Assembly (NCBI GenBank): GCA_017614795.1
Contig: JAGABD010000031.1
Span: 1 to 37,521 of the forward strand
Source: Bacteroidales bacterium
GTDB lineage: Bacteria > Bacteroidota > Bacteroidia > Bacteroidales > UBA932
Reading direction: 5' to 3'
Length of the DNA stretch: 37,521 bases
A program made the position numbers and the translations under genes. Below are positions 7,402 to 15,486 of this stretch, piece after piece (the first letter of the stretch is position 1; every line of letters begins with the position of its first letter). The notes below the pieces were generated by a model. That model was not told where the DNA came from. It saw only the letters and a program-made list of their open reading frames with translations, and did not search any database.

Positions 7402-9419
7402 CAGAAGCGGTAGAAATAGCCTATGGAAGGCAGGAACATTACTTTGTAGTATATTGAACAGTATGTAAATTTGCGGTCCTCTTCGACATTGATCATATAG
7501 AAAATGTCATTCTTTCGGCCGGTAGCGTTGAAAAGCGAGAAATTAAGTCCGTGCTCGCGCCCTCCGGGTATGCGTTTAAAGTAATAATTCGCGCTGAAAT
7601 CCAGTCGGATATACGGCTTGAAACGGCCTTCGTTATGGCCTCCGAAATTGCAGAGGAGCTGCCCCTGGGTAACGTACATCGACTCCACCGCAGTGAAGGG
7701 TGTGCCGCTTGCAGCCACAAAGCTTCCGCTCAGCTCCCATTTGCGCACGGTCCAGCTGAACATCGCGTTGAATTCATGGATGCGTTCGTGATTCGCCGGA
7801 TACACGCTCGGGTACTCCGGGTCGTCAAAGCTTCGCAGCGAACGTCCGACAGTGTAGCCAAGCCAGCCGGTAAGCCTGCCGGCCTGTTTCCGGAACAATA
7901 TGCTCAGGCCGTAATTCCGGCCGTTCCCTTTCAACAGGGCGTTTTCCAGGGCATAGTCTTCCCTCACGAAATCCAGTACGCTACCTTTGTATTCTATCTG
8001 GTTGGAAAGTTCGCGCCAGTATAGCTCGGCACTCAGGCGATACGCCCCTTCTTCCAGGTCCTTATCATAAGTCAGACGGCCGTACATGGATGACTGGGGC
8101 TTGTTGTATTTTCCTGCAAGGAGCCAGAACTCGTAAGGAAGCGCGACGCTGCTGAGACCCGTCTGCGAAAGGAACTGCCTTCGGATTCCTGCCGATGCGC
8201 TTATATGTCCGAGACGACCGGCATTGAACAATGCATCAATCTCCGGGCTGAAATACGGATGAATGGCTGCCGCGTCGTGCCAAAGCTGCCCCTTGGCGGT
8301 TGCCGAGATCTTCCACTGAACATTATAGATTATCGCATAACGCAGGGCAAGACTAGCCTCGATGCCCTTCTGCAGTTCTTTGGGACTGGTCTGGCGGAAG
8401 TAACCGCCGATTGAAGATATCCTCTGCGGTCTGGCCCGGTGAATCCCCAAGTCCGCCTGCAGATTCCATCTTCCATGGTCGAGGTTGGCCTTGTATCCCA
8501 GCGTCCTGATACCCGAAGGCATCTTTATGTCGAAATAGTCGTGGCGCACATCCATTCCCAGCCCGAAGGATGTATGATAAAGGCTTTGCTTGAGGGACCA
8601 GCCGTCCAATTGACGCTTCCAGTGCAGGGCTCCCATCATGTTGTGCCAGTCCATATCTACATCCATGCCGTTTTCAAAGCTGCCGTAGCCCAGGTCGTCC
8701 ATTCCGGCGTAGGAGTCAAGCCAGAGGACATCCTGTTCCGACGGGCGCCAGAGAAATGTCAGGTTTGCATCGCCGAAACCATATTTGAAGGTATTTCCGT
8801 CCAGCTTAAGATAACTCCCGTAGAGAAGGTTTATGTAGGATTTTCGCAGCGACATGAACGCTGCCGCCCTGTTTCCGAGAGGGAAAGAGAAAGAGCCTTC
8901 GCTGGAAATCAGTCCGGAGGATACGCTGCCGTGAACCTTGTCCGGCCTCTCGTCCTGCAGCCTCATATCGATTGCACCACCGAGGCGGTTGGCACCCTTT
9001 TCATCGGCACAGTACTCCATCGCCTTGTAGTGTTTGGGAATGAACACGGAGAACAGTCCGAGAAGATGGGATGCACCATAAATGGGGACTCCTTCGGCCG
9101 ACACTATGCAGTGCTGATGCTCGGTTCCCTGTATATGGATGCCGGCGTCCAGTTCCGAGCCGATGCTGACACCGGGAAGCATTCGCACAAAGCGAAGCGG
9201 ATCTGAATTGCCCATCAGGGACGGGGCACGGAACAGAAGTTCGGTCCGGACATTGCTTTCTATGCCGATTCCAGGCACTATAAGCGAACTGTTGCTCACA
9301 GCCGACACCACGGTGCTGTCGAGAGTGGTAACGGTGTCCCTTGGCGCGAAATCACTGCCGGCCCGACCGGCAATCCCAGGCGTGAGCAGCGCCAGCACTA
9401 TGAGCAGGCGCCTAATCAT
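7401..9419 (-). CDS. TonB-dependent receptor plug-domain protein, copy 1
   Basis: A 672-residue outer-membrane receptor. I chose the ATG at 9419 (MIRRLLIVLALLTPGIAGRA), because the paralogue also begins MIRR followed by a signal peptide; the frame extends 11 codons upstream without homology. The plug domain (about residues 40-170) has SDPLRFVRMLPGVSIGSELD and HIQGTEHQHC, SAEGVPIYGASHLLGLFSVF. The rest is beta-barrel-like and ends FLPSIGYFYRF with a terminal aromatic residue. The usual N-terminal carboxypeptidase-regulatory-like domain is missing, so the protein is short for this group. It overlaps the upstream DUF4249 stop by 8 nt and the downstream DUF4249 start by 1 nt, consistent with a receptor/lipoprotein pair. 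The substrate cannot be read from the sequence. Confidence 0.88.
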   Translation of the reverse strand: MIRRLLIVLALLTPGIAGRAGSDFAPRDTVTTLDSTVVSAVSNSSLIVPGIGIESNVRTELLFRAPSLMGNSDPLRFVRMLPGVSIGSELDAGIHIQGTEHQHCIVSAEGVPIYGASHLLGLFSVFIPKHYKAMEYCADEKGANRLGGAIDMRLQDERPDKVHGSVSSGLISSEGSFSFPLGNRAAAFMSLRKSYINLLYGSYLKLDGNTFKYGFGDANLTFLWRPSEQDVLWLDSYAGMDDLGYGSFENGMDVDMDWHNMMGALHWKRQLDGWSLKQSLYHTSFGLGMDVRHDYFDIKMPSGIRTLGYKANLDHGRWNLQADLGIHRARPQRISSIGGYFRQTSPKELQKGIEASLALRYAIIYNVQWKISATAKGQLWHDAAAIHPYFSPEIDALFNAGRLGHISASAGIRRQFLSQTGLSSVALPYEFWLLAGKYNKPQSSMYGRLTYDKDLEEGAYRLSAELYWRELSNQIEYKGSVLDFVREDYALENALLKGNGRNYGLSILFRKQAGRLTGWLGYTVGRSLRSFDDPEYPSVYPANHERIHEFNAMFSWTVRKWELSGSFVAASGTPFTAVESMYVTQGQLLCNFGGHNEGRFKPYIRLDFSANYYFKRIPGGREHGLNFSLFNATGRKNDIFYMINVEEDRKFTYCSIYYKVMFLPSIGYFYRF

Positions 9420-10263
9420 TCTGGATGGTAATCCGATAGAAGCTGGCTCCATAGCCGCCCCAGAAGCCCAGGGCGCCGTGCATATTGGAGGCCGCGTTTT
9501 CGGTTACGGGGAAGAAGGGATTGCGGGCGAATGCGCTGATGTCGTCGTAGGTCCTCCAGTACTCGTAGGAGACAGCGTCGACAGCGCAGAACTTCACGTG
9601 GACGGTCTCCCCCTCGCGGAAGAGCGGCTGGCGGTACTTCTCGAGAATGTCCATTCCGCGGGCGACGGGAATCTTGAGATACTGTCCCTGCACCGTTTCA
9701 TCGTCAACTATTCCCATAAAGGAGGAATTCCACGAAGTGTTCGCGCCCTCCACCATCGTGAACACCTTATAATAATCGTGCGTCGCGGGATTGTCTTTCA
9801 GATAGGCGTGGAGCGTATAAAGCGAATCGTAGCGGCTGGAAACCGTCGCCACCAGGCTGTCCAGCGGCACGGGAGCGGGCACCGTCGTTTCGGCCCAGGC
9901 GCTGATGCCGTGGATGTAGACTTCCAGGCGATATCGCTTGCCCGGCACTCCCGTAATGGCATCGGTCGTATAGATATAAGGAGGGAAATAATTGTCGTCG
10001 CGCCGGCCCTCGAGTTCCACCCGGGTGGCGCCGTCGCTCACGAACACCTTCGCATAGCCGACCATCTTCGAAGCCACTGCCGAAGCATCCTGTATGACGT
10101 CGGTAGGGCTCATCGTCTTGCTCACCATCACCACCGGATGGCCTCCGGCGTCTATCCAGCCGTCCACCACCAGCGGCGTGGTCGGGGCGAGATAATCCTC
10201 TCCCCTGCAGGCGAGCAGGCACAGGGCTGCGAGAGCGCACGATATGTAACGTCGGAGCATCAT
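9412..10263 (-). CDS. DUF4249 lipoprotein, copy 2
   Basis: A 283-residue lipoprotein with signal MMLRRYISCALAALCLLACR (lipid-acceptor Cys19); either of the two first Met codons could start it. It has the same DUF4249 landmarks as the downstream copy: TPLVVDGWIDAGGHP, GKRYRLEV, AETTVPAPV, DDETVQGQYL and NMHGALGFWGGYG. The two copies differ mainly in the signal peptide, in short segments after SDG and PGI/HGI, and at the extreme C-terminus (FYRITIQND here, EYTVDIHL there). It starts 1 nt after the TonB copy 2 stop and overlaps the next TonB gene by 8 nt. Function unknown; inferred partner of the adjacent receptor. Confidence 0.88.
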   Translation of the reverse strand: MMLRRYISCALAALCLLACRGEDYLAPTTPLVVDGWIDAGGHPVVMVSKTMSPTDVIQDASAVASKMVGYAKVFVSDGATRVELEGRRDDNYFPPYIYTTDAITGVPGKRYRLEVYIHGISAWAETTVPAPVPLDSLVATVSSRYDSLYTLHAYLKDNPATHDYYKVFTMVEGANTSWNSSFMGIVDDETVQGQYLKIPVARGMDILEKYRQPLFREGETVHVKFCAVDAVSYEYWRTYDDISAFARNPFFPVTENAASNMHGALGFWGGYGASFYRITIQND

Positions 10264-10264
10264 A

Positions 10265-12256
10265 TCAGAACCGGTGGAAATAGCCTATCGAAGGGAGGAA
10301 CATTATCTTGTATGACATCGAACGGTACGAGAAACGCTGGCCGTCTTCCAGCATTATGCGGTAGAAGACGTCGTTCTTGCGTCCGGTTGCGTTGTAAAGC
10401 GAAAAATTCAAGCCGTTCTCGCGACCGCCCGCGCGTCGCTTGAAATAGTAGTTGGCGCTGAGGTCCAGACGGATATATGGCCGGAAGCGGGCTCCGTTAT
10501 GCTCGCCGAAACTGGAAATCAACTGGTTCTGCGACACGTACATCGACTCCACTGCGGTGAAGGGCGTGCCGCTCGCCGCCACGAAGCTTCCGCTGAGTCC
10601 CCATTTTCGGGCATCCCAGCTGAACATCGCGTTGAATTCGTGGATGCGCTCGTGGCTGGAAGGATACATCTTCCGGTAAGCGGGGTTGTCGAAACGCCGC
10701 AGGCTTCTGCCTATGGTATAACCGGCCCATCCCGTAAGGCGTCCTGCCTGTTTGCGGAGCATGAGCGATGCCCCGTAATTGCGTCCGTCCCCCTTGAGAA
10801 GGGAATTCTCGAGGGCATATTCCTCGCGCGCGAAATCCAGCAGGCTCCCCTTGTATTCTATCTGCCCGTCGAGTTCCCTCCAATAGAGTTCCGCGCTCAG
10901 GCGCCATGCGCCGTCCTCCATATCGAGGTCGTAGCCCAGCCGGCCGAAAAGCGACGACTGAGGCTTGCTGTATTTCCCTGCGAGCAGCCAGAATTCGTAA
11001 GGAAGCGCCACGCTGGTAAGGCCTGTCTGCGATATGAACTGCCTCCGGATACCTACCGCCGCGCTGAGCCTGCCGTCTTCTCCCATATTGTAGATGGCGT
11101 CCAGCTCGGGGCTGAAATAAGGGCTCAAGGACGCGCCATTGTGCCACAACTGGCCCTTCGCCGTCGCGGAAACATTCCAGTCGACCGTGGAGATGAAGGT
11201 ATACCGCAGCGCCAGGCTGGCCTCGACCGCCCTTTGTATCTCCTCGGGACTTTCCTGGCTGAAATAACCTCCCATCGAAGAAATCCTCTGCGGCCTTGCG
11301 GTGTGGAAGCCGAAATCTGCCAGCGCCTGGAATCTCCCCGCCCTGAGGTCCGCCTTGTAACCGCTGGTCTCGATGCCCGAAGGCACCTTCATCGTGAAGA
11401 AATCGTGCTTCACGTCCATATCGAGGGCGAAACGGGTGTGGTAGACACTCTGCTTGAGGCTCCAGTCGCTTTCGGAGTGTTTCCAGTGCAGGGCGCCCAT
11501 CGCGTTGTACCAATCGAGCTTGATGTCCATTCCGTTCTCGTAGCTAGAATAGCCCAGATTGTCCTTGCCTCCGTACACATCGAACCATACCTTGTCCGTT
11601 GCGGAGGGCTTCCAGAGGAGCGAGAGATTGGCATCGCCGAAGCCATAGTTGAAAGAGTTGTCCTCCAGCTTCATATAATCCCCGTAAAGGAGGTTCATAT
11701 AGGATTTACGGAGCGACAGGAACGCGGCCGCCTTGCCTCCGAGCGGAACCGCCACGCTGCCTTCGGTGGACACCAGGCCCGTTGAAACTGAGCCCTTTAC
11801 CCTTTCGGGCACGCTGTCGGGCAGCTTCATATCGACCGCTCCGCCCAGGCGGTTAGCCCCCTTCTCGTCCACGCGGTAATCCATCGAGGCATAATGCGTG
11901 GGGATGAAGACGGAGAAAAGTCCTAAAAGGTGCGATGCGCCGTAGATGGGAACGCCTTCGGCGGAAACCAGGCAGTGCTGGTGCTCGGTGCCCTGGATAT
12001 GGATGCCCGAATCGAGTTCGGAGCCCGTCGAGACGCCGGGAAGCATTCGCACGAAGCGCAAGGGGTCGGAATTGCCGAGAATGGACGGGGCCCTGTGCAG
12101 CAGTTCGGTGCGGACGCTGCTCTCCGTGCCGATGCCGGGCACTATCAGGGAAGTGTTGCGCGCTGCCGACACCACGGTACTGTCAAGGACCTCCTGCGCC
12201 GCGGATGTCAAGCCGCAGAGCATTGCGAACACGAGTATGGCCCCACGCCTGATCAT
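10265..12256 (-). CDS. TonB-dependent receptor plug-domain protein, copy 2
   Basis: A 663-residue outer-membrane receptor starting MIRRGAILVFAMLCGLTSAA, a signal peptide cut near SAAQ. The mature N-terminus begins at once with LDSTVVSAARNTSLIVPGIG, so there is no N-terminal carboxypeptidase-like domain. The plug contains SDPLRFVRMLPGVSTGSELD, HIQGTEHQHC and EGVPIYGASHLLGLFSVF; the barrel ends MFLPSIGYFHRF. It is strongly similar along its whole length to the receptor at 7401-9419, and each copy is followed by its own DUF4249 gene, so the unit was duplicated as a pair. Its ATG overlaps the stop of the small lipoprotein gene (ATGA, 4 nt), consistent with translational coupling. Confidence 0.88.
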   Translation of the reverse strand: MIRRGAILVFAMLCGLTSAAQEVLDSTVVSAARNTSLIVPGIGTESSVRTELLHRAPSILGNSDPLRFVRMLPGVSTGSELDSGIHIQGTEHQHCLVSAEGVPIYGASHLLGLFSVFIPTHYASMDYRVDEKGANRLGGAVDMKLPDSVPERVKGSVSTGLVSTEGSVAVPLGGKAAAFLSLRKSYMNLLYGDYMKLEDNSFNYGFGDANLSLLWKPSATDKVWFDVYGGKDNLGYSSYENGMDIKLDWYNAMGALHWKHSESDWSLKQSVYHTRFALDMDVKHDFFTMKVPSGIETSGYKADLRAGRFQALADFGFHTARPQRISSMGGYFSQESPEEIQRAVEASLALRYTFISTVDWNVSATAKGQLWHNGASLSPYFSPELDAIYNMGEDGRLSAAVGIRRQFISQTGLTSVALPYEFWLLAGKYSKPQSSLFGRLGYDLDMEDGAWRLSAELYWRELDGQIEYKGSLLDFAREEYALENSLLKGDGRNYGASLMLRKQAGRLTGWAGYTIGRSLRRFDNPAYRKMYPSSHERIHEFNAMFSWDARKWGLSGSFVAASGTPFTAVESMYVSQNQLISSFGEHNGARFRPYIRLDLSANYYFKRRAGGRENGLNFSLYNATGRKNDVFYRIMLEDGQRFSYRSMSYKIMFLPSIGYFHRF

Positions 12257-12849
12257 TGCAACAGAATGCTTAACAATTTGTTGAGATCTTCACGGTAGGG
12301 CTCGAACTCGTGGCTCTTGAAGAATCCGATTACAGATATGCTGACGCCGCTGCGGAAATGCAGCGATGGCTGATAACCCAGGAAATCGCCGAAAGAATCC
12401 CGGAAGACCTTTGGCATCAGCCCAACGGTAGCTGCCGGCAGATTGTTGCCATAGTAGTACATCCCAACGTCGAGGCAATCCTCCAAATCCTTCAACTGGG
12501 CACTATACGCTTCCCCTCCCCTGCTGTTATCCAAGCCGGACCCTCGGACCAGAAGTTCCCTGAGCGCTACGTAACCCACGAACCTCACGTTTCCGGGGAC
12601 ATCCAGGGAAACATCCACCCACAAGGTGTCCACCCCTGCCCGCACCGAATCCGAAACTGGCTTGAAGGCATCCACGTTCACACCGTCGGAGAGGGCATCC
12701 GCAACTTTTTGCCGCTGAATGCCAAGGTATTTCAACTCTTCCGACCTCGGATTCTCTCGCGAGCAGAAGCACATCAATATAATGCAAAGGCCGCAAACCA
12801 AAGCGTTGCGGCCTCTGCCAATATAATTCTGTCCCTTGCGAGGGAGCAT
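12253..12849 (-). CDS. Putative lipoprotein of unknown function
   Basis: A 198-residue protein I do not recognise. It starts MLPRKGQNYIGRGRN, followed by a hydrophobic stretch and CFCSRENPRSEE, so it is probably a lipoprotein with an unusually long basic N-region and a weak lipobox (MCFC). The mature part has DTLWVDVSLDVPGNVRFVGY, a possible coiled segment around KDLEDCLDVGMYYYGNN, and ends EPYREDLNKLLSILLQ. No catalytic motif is visible. It lies 3 nt after the porin-like gene and overlaps the TonB copy 2 start by 4 nt, so it is translated with the receptor operon and may be an accessory of it (inference). Confidence 0.7.
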   Translation of the reverse strand: MLPRKGQNYIGRGRNALVCGLCIILMCFCSRENPRSEELKYLGIQRQKVADALSDGVNVDAFKPVSDSVRAGVDTLWVDVSLDVPGNVRFVGYVALRELLVRGSGLDNSRGGEAYSAQLKDLEDCLDVGMYYYGNNLPAATVGLMPKVFRDSFGDFLGYQPSLHFRSGVSISVIGFFKSHEFEPYREDLNKLLSILLQ

Positions 12850-12852
12850 CTG

Positions 12853-13602
12853 CTAGAAGTGATACTCGAAGCCGATTGCGAGACCGGAGCTGGCGACGCT
12901 GAATCCGAAACGGGAGTATTCTTCAGCTCCGTCAAACTTTGTATTACCTTGATAAATCTGGCTCTTGATGCTCTGGTAGCCCAACGAACCGAACCTGGTG
13001 ACCAAACGGAAATTCTTGTCGAGTTTCAGAGCGATGCCGGGACGTGCGACGAGTTCGAAGAGAGAGTATTTCTGTCCCTGCTTCACGATATTACCGGTAC
13101 CATCATCCCTGGAAACATCCTGCTTTACGCTCTCGATACCGAGCACTGCATCGACGAAGAGGTCGAATGTCTTGTTGGAAATAAAATTATGTCGGATATA
13201 CGGAGCGAAGCGGAGACCGGTCACGTCGGAATCACCCTTCTGCAAATCCTGCTGAATGCCTTGATATGCAAGCAGGAATTCATTCATATTGACGGGATCC
13301 AAGGAACCCATTGCAGCAAGGCCTGTAAAATATCCAAGCTGGCAACCTACGGAATTGGTCTTGTCGAGGTCGTAACCGAAGTCGACAATCAGTTTGAGAG
13401 ATGAGCCTTCGACCGTCTGTGCCGGATCTATCGCCTGATAGGTATCAGGATCGGCTGTCATCTTTACGGAAGTGCTGGTGTAACCCACAGTACCACCGAC
13501 ATAAATGTTTTTCTTGTCGAAACCACCCTTCTTGGCAGCCTGGGCGGAAAAGGCGGATGCCACGAGGAGCATTGCCGCAATGGCGAGAAATACTTTTTTC
13601 AT
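12853..13602 (-). CDS. Porin-family outer-membrane beta-barrel protein
   Basis: A 249-residue exported protein. The ATG at 13602 is chosen because it starts a clear signal peptide, MKKVFLAIAAMLLVASAFSA with cleavage near AQAA; the longer frame runs into the promoter. The mature part shows alternating strands typical of the small OMP_b-brl/porin family: KKNIYVGGTVGYTSTSVKM, LKLIVDFGYDLDKTNSVGCQ, GLRFAPYIRHNF, and a terminal GLAIGFEYHF ending in Phe as barrel proteins do. It is the first gene after a good promoter and is followed at 3 nt by the lipoprotein and receptor genes, so it probably heads the operon. The specific role is unknown. Confidence 0.82.
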   Translation of the reverse strand: MKKVFLAIAAMLLVASAFSAQAAKKGGFDKKNIYVGGTVGYTSTSVKMTADPDTYQAIDPAQTVEGSSLKLIVDFGYDLDKTNSVGCQLGYFTGLAAMGSLDPVNMNEFLLAYQGIQQDLQKGDSDVTGLRFAPYIRHNFISNKTFDLFVDAVLGIESVKQDVSRDDGTGNIVKQGQKYSLFELVARPGIALKLDKNFRLVTRFGSLGYQSIKSQIYQGNTKFDGAEEYSRFGFSVASSGLAIGFEYHF

Positions 13603-13638
13603 ACTATTGAGATTTGTAAAATAATTTTCGTCAAAGTA

Positions 13639-13668
13639 CAAATATATGAATATTTTTCACATTTCCAA
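13639..13668 (-). promoter_or_regulatory. Predicted promoter of the porin/TonB/DUF4249/cls operon
   Basis: On the minus strand TATATTTG (13646-13639) matches the -7 consensus TAnnTTTG, and TTG (13668-13666) with a following G lies 19 nt upstream. The start codon at 13602 is 36 nt beyond the -7 box. All downstream genes to cls are spaced by 3 nt or less or overlap, so one transcript of about 8.4 kb is plausible. Confidence 0.65.
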
Positions 13669-13676
13669 CCACTTGA

Positions 13677-15419
13677 CTACTTTACCGAGCATTCGAACGG
13701 CAGGCGCGCGAGGACCTGGGGCCTGGAGTATTCGCGGAGTTTCACCTTCACAAACTCTTCGGGCCTGGACTTCTGGCCGAACATTTCCATTATCATCTCG
13801 AGTTCGGTCATAGGAGCGGGATATGCGACCACGGATTCGGCGCCGGGGGCGATGCCCGCCGCGGAAGCGGCGTAACGAATCGCATCCCGAAGGGTGCCGA
13901 TTTCGTCCACGAGGCCTATGCCGAGTGCATCGCTCCCGGCCCACACGCGGCCCTGTCCTATTTCGTCCACCCTTTCCTTGGTCATATCACGTCCGTCAGC
14001 CACGATCGAGGTGAACCTGTCGTAGACGTCCTCGATGCTGCGCTCCACATATGCGTACTCGTCCGGGTCGAAAGGACGCATCAGGCTGTACATGTCGCCG
14101 TGTTTGTTGGAGGTGACGGTCATCACGCCCACGTGCAGAACCTTCTTCGCGGTCTTGCTGAATTCGGGCACGAGGCCGAACACTCCGATGGAGCCGGTGA
14201 GAGTAGTCGCATCGGTGAAGATATGGCCGCAGTTGTTCGAAATCCAGTATCCGCCCGATGCGGCATAGGTGCCGTAGGACGCCACCAGCGGCTTCACCTG
14301 GCCAAGGAGGTCGAGTTCGTGCTTGATCTTGTCGGACGCCAGCACGCTGCCGCCGGGAGAATTCACTCGCAGAACCACAGCCTTGACCGTGGAATCCGAA
14401 CGGACCTTGTCGATGGTACGGGCGAAACGGTCGCCGTCCACGTTCAGGGGGTCGTCTCCTTCGACGATGTTGCCGTCGGCATAGATGACCGCTATCTTGT
14501 TCTTGGGCTTAAGCTGGGGAAGGATCTTCGCCTGCACGTAGTCGGGGAAGGATATCATCTTGACTTCGGAGAAAGACTCCTCGCCCGCATAGGTCGCGAG
14601 CTTGTCCTTGAGTTCCTCCCTGCTCAGAAGCCCGTCCACGAGCCCCGCGGAGAGGAAGTCCTCGGGCAGGCAGAGCGTCAGGCCGTCTATGGCGGCGTTC
14701 AAGGCCTCGACAGGAATGCCGCGGCTCTCAGCGATCTGCCCGGAAATGGTTCCCCAAAGCGCATCCACCATAGCCTGGTACTGTTCGCGGTTCTCGGGGC
14801 TGGCGCTGTTTCGGATGTACATCTCGCCCGCCGATTTGTATTTGCCGTGGCGGATGAGCTGCACATTCACTCCGAACTTGTCCAGCAGGTCCTTGAGGAA
14901 GACAGCCTGCATGCTCACGCCGTTCAGCGTAACCATTCCGCCGGGATACGAAGTCATATATACCTTGTCGGCAACCGAAGCCAGCCAGTAGGCCGCGGTG
15001 GAGGGCGATGTGGAGAAAGCCACCACCGCCTTGCCTGCGCGCCTGAATTCCGCGAGCGCCGCCCTGAATTCCTCGAGGGAAGCCACGCTGCTGAGATTGC
15101 CGTCCGCAAGCAGGTACACATACTTTACGCCCGGGTCCTTCGCAGCGAGTTCCAGCGCCTTGACAGCCTTGTAGAGGCTCACGTTCGGCACCGCTTTCCC
15201 ATTCAGAGAACTCATAGGATTGGCAGGCTGTTCGGTCTCTGAAAGCACGAAGCGCGACATATCTATCGCAAGCACTCCGCTCTTGGGCAGTACGGGTTTC
15301 GCGCCGCTTCCCATCGATGCCGCCGCGCCGATGAAGCCTGCGAGCACCACAAAGAAGAGGAATCCTGCGACAAGGAGGCCGCAAAGCACGGCCAGAAGCA
15401 TTTTAAGAAAATCTTTCAT
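13677..15419 (-). CDS. sppA: Signal peptide peptidase SppA, long (67K) form
   Basis: A 580-residue membrane-bound serine protease that degrades cleaved signal peptides. The ATG at 15419 gives MKDFLKMLLAVLCGLLVAGF and one N-terminal membrane segment (about residues 5-32); the frame open upstream runs through the promoter into hisS. The protein has two tandem peptidase S49 domains. The catalytic Lys is in HGKYKSAGE (Lys195) and the nucleophile in TLTGSIGVFG (Ser410), the Ser-Lys dyad arrangement of E. coli SppA. Other hallmarks are NSPGGSVLASDKI and YAASGGYWIS. Length agrees with the long form (618 in E. coli). It is divergent from hisS across a 67-nt AT-rich intergenic region holding a -7 box for each gene. 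Confidence 0.95.
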   Translation of the reverse strand: MKDFLKMLLAVLCGLLVAGFLFFVVLAGFIGAAASMGSGAKPVLPKSGVLAIDMSRFVLSETEQPANPMSSLNGKAVPNVSLYKAVKALELAAKDPGVKYVYLLADGNLSSVASLEEFRAALAEFRRAGKAVVAFSTSPSTAAYWLASVADKVYMTSYPGGMVTLNGVSMQAVFLKDLLDKFGVNVQLIRHGKYKSAGEMYIRNSASPENREQYQAMVDALWGTISGQIAESRGIPVEALNAAIDGLTLCLPEDFLSAGLVDGLLSREELKDKLATYAGEESFSEVKMISFPDYVQAKILPQLKPKNKIAVIYADGNIVEGDDPLNVDGDRFARTIDKVRSDSTVKAVVLRVNSPGGSVLASDKIKHELDLLGQVKPLVASYGTYAASGGYWISNNCGHIFTDATTLTGSIGVFGLVPEFSKTAKKVLHVGVMTVTSNKHGDMYSLMRPFDPDEYAYVERSIEDVYDRFTSIVADGRDMTKERVDEIGQGRVWAGSDALGIGLVDEIGTLRDAIRYAASAAGIAPGAESVVAYPAPMTELEMIMEMFGQKSRPEEFVKVKLREYSRPQVLARLPFECSVK

Positions 15420-15441
15420 CGTTTTTTCTTTTGTATTCACG

Positions 15442-15449
15442 CAAATATA
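15442..15449 (-). promoter_or_regulatory. Predicted -7 box of sppA
   Basis: TATATTTG on the minus strand (15449-15442) matches TAnnTTTG and lies 22 nt before the sppA ATG. A TTTG is found upstream but only 15 nt away, shorter than the usual 19-20, so the -33 element is uncertain. Confidence 0.5.
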
Positions 15450-15472
15450 AGTAAAAATTGAGGTCAAATTAT

Positions 15473-15480
15473 TATTTTTG
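15473..15480 (+). promoter_or_regulatory. Predicted -7 box of hisS
   Basis: TATTTTTG (15473-15480) matches TAnnTTTG and ends only 6 nt before the hisS ATG at 15487. Transcription from it would begin at or next to the start codon, giving a leaderless or near-leaderless mRNA. No -33 element at the expected distance is clear. Confidence 0.5.
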
Positions 15481-15486
15481 CAATCT

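Noticed and set aside
12310..13404. 364-codon plus-strand frame spanning the small lipoprotein and porin genes
   Set aside because: Crosses two genes with signal sequences and tight operon spacing on the minus strand; no motif of its own.
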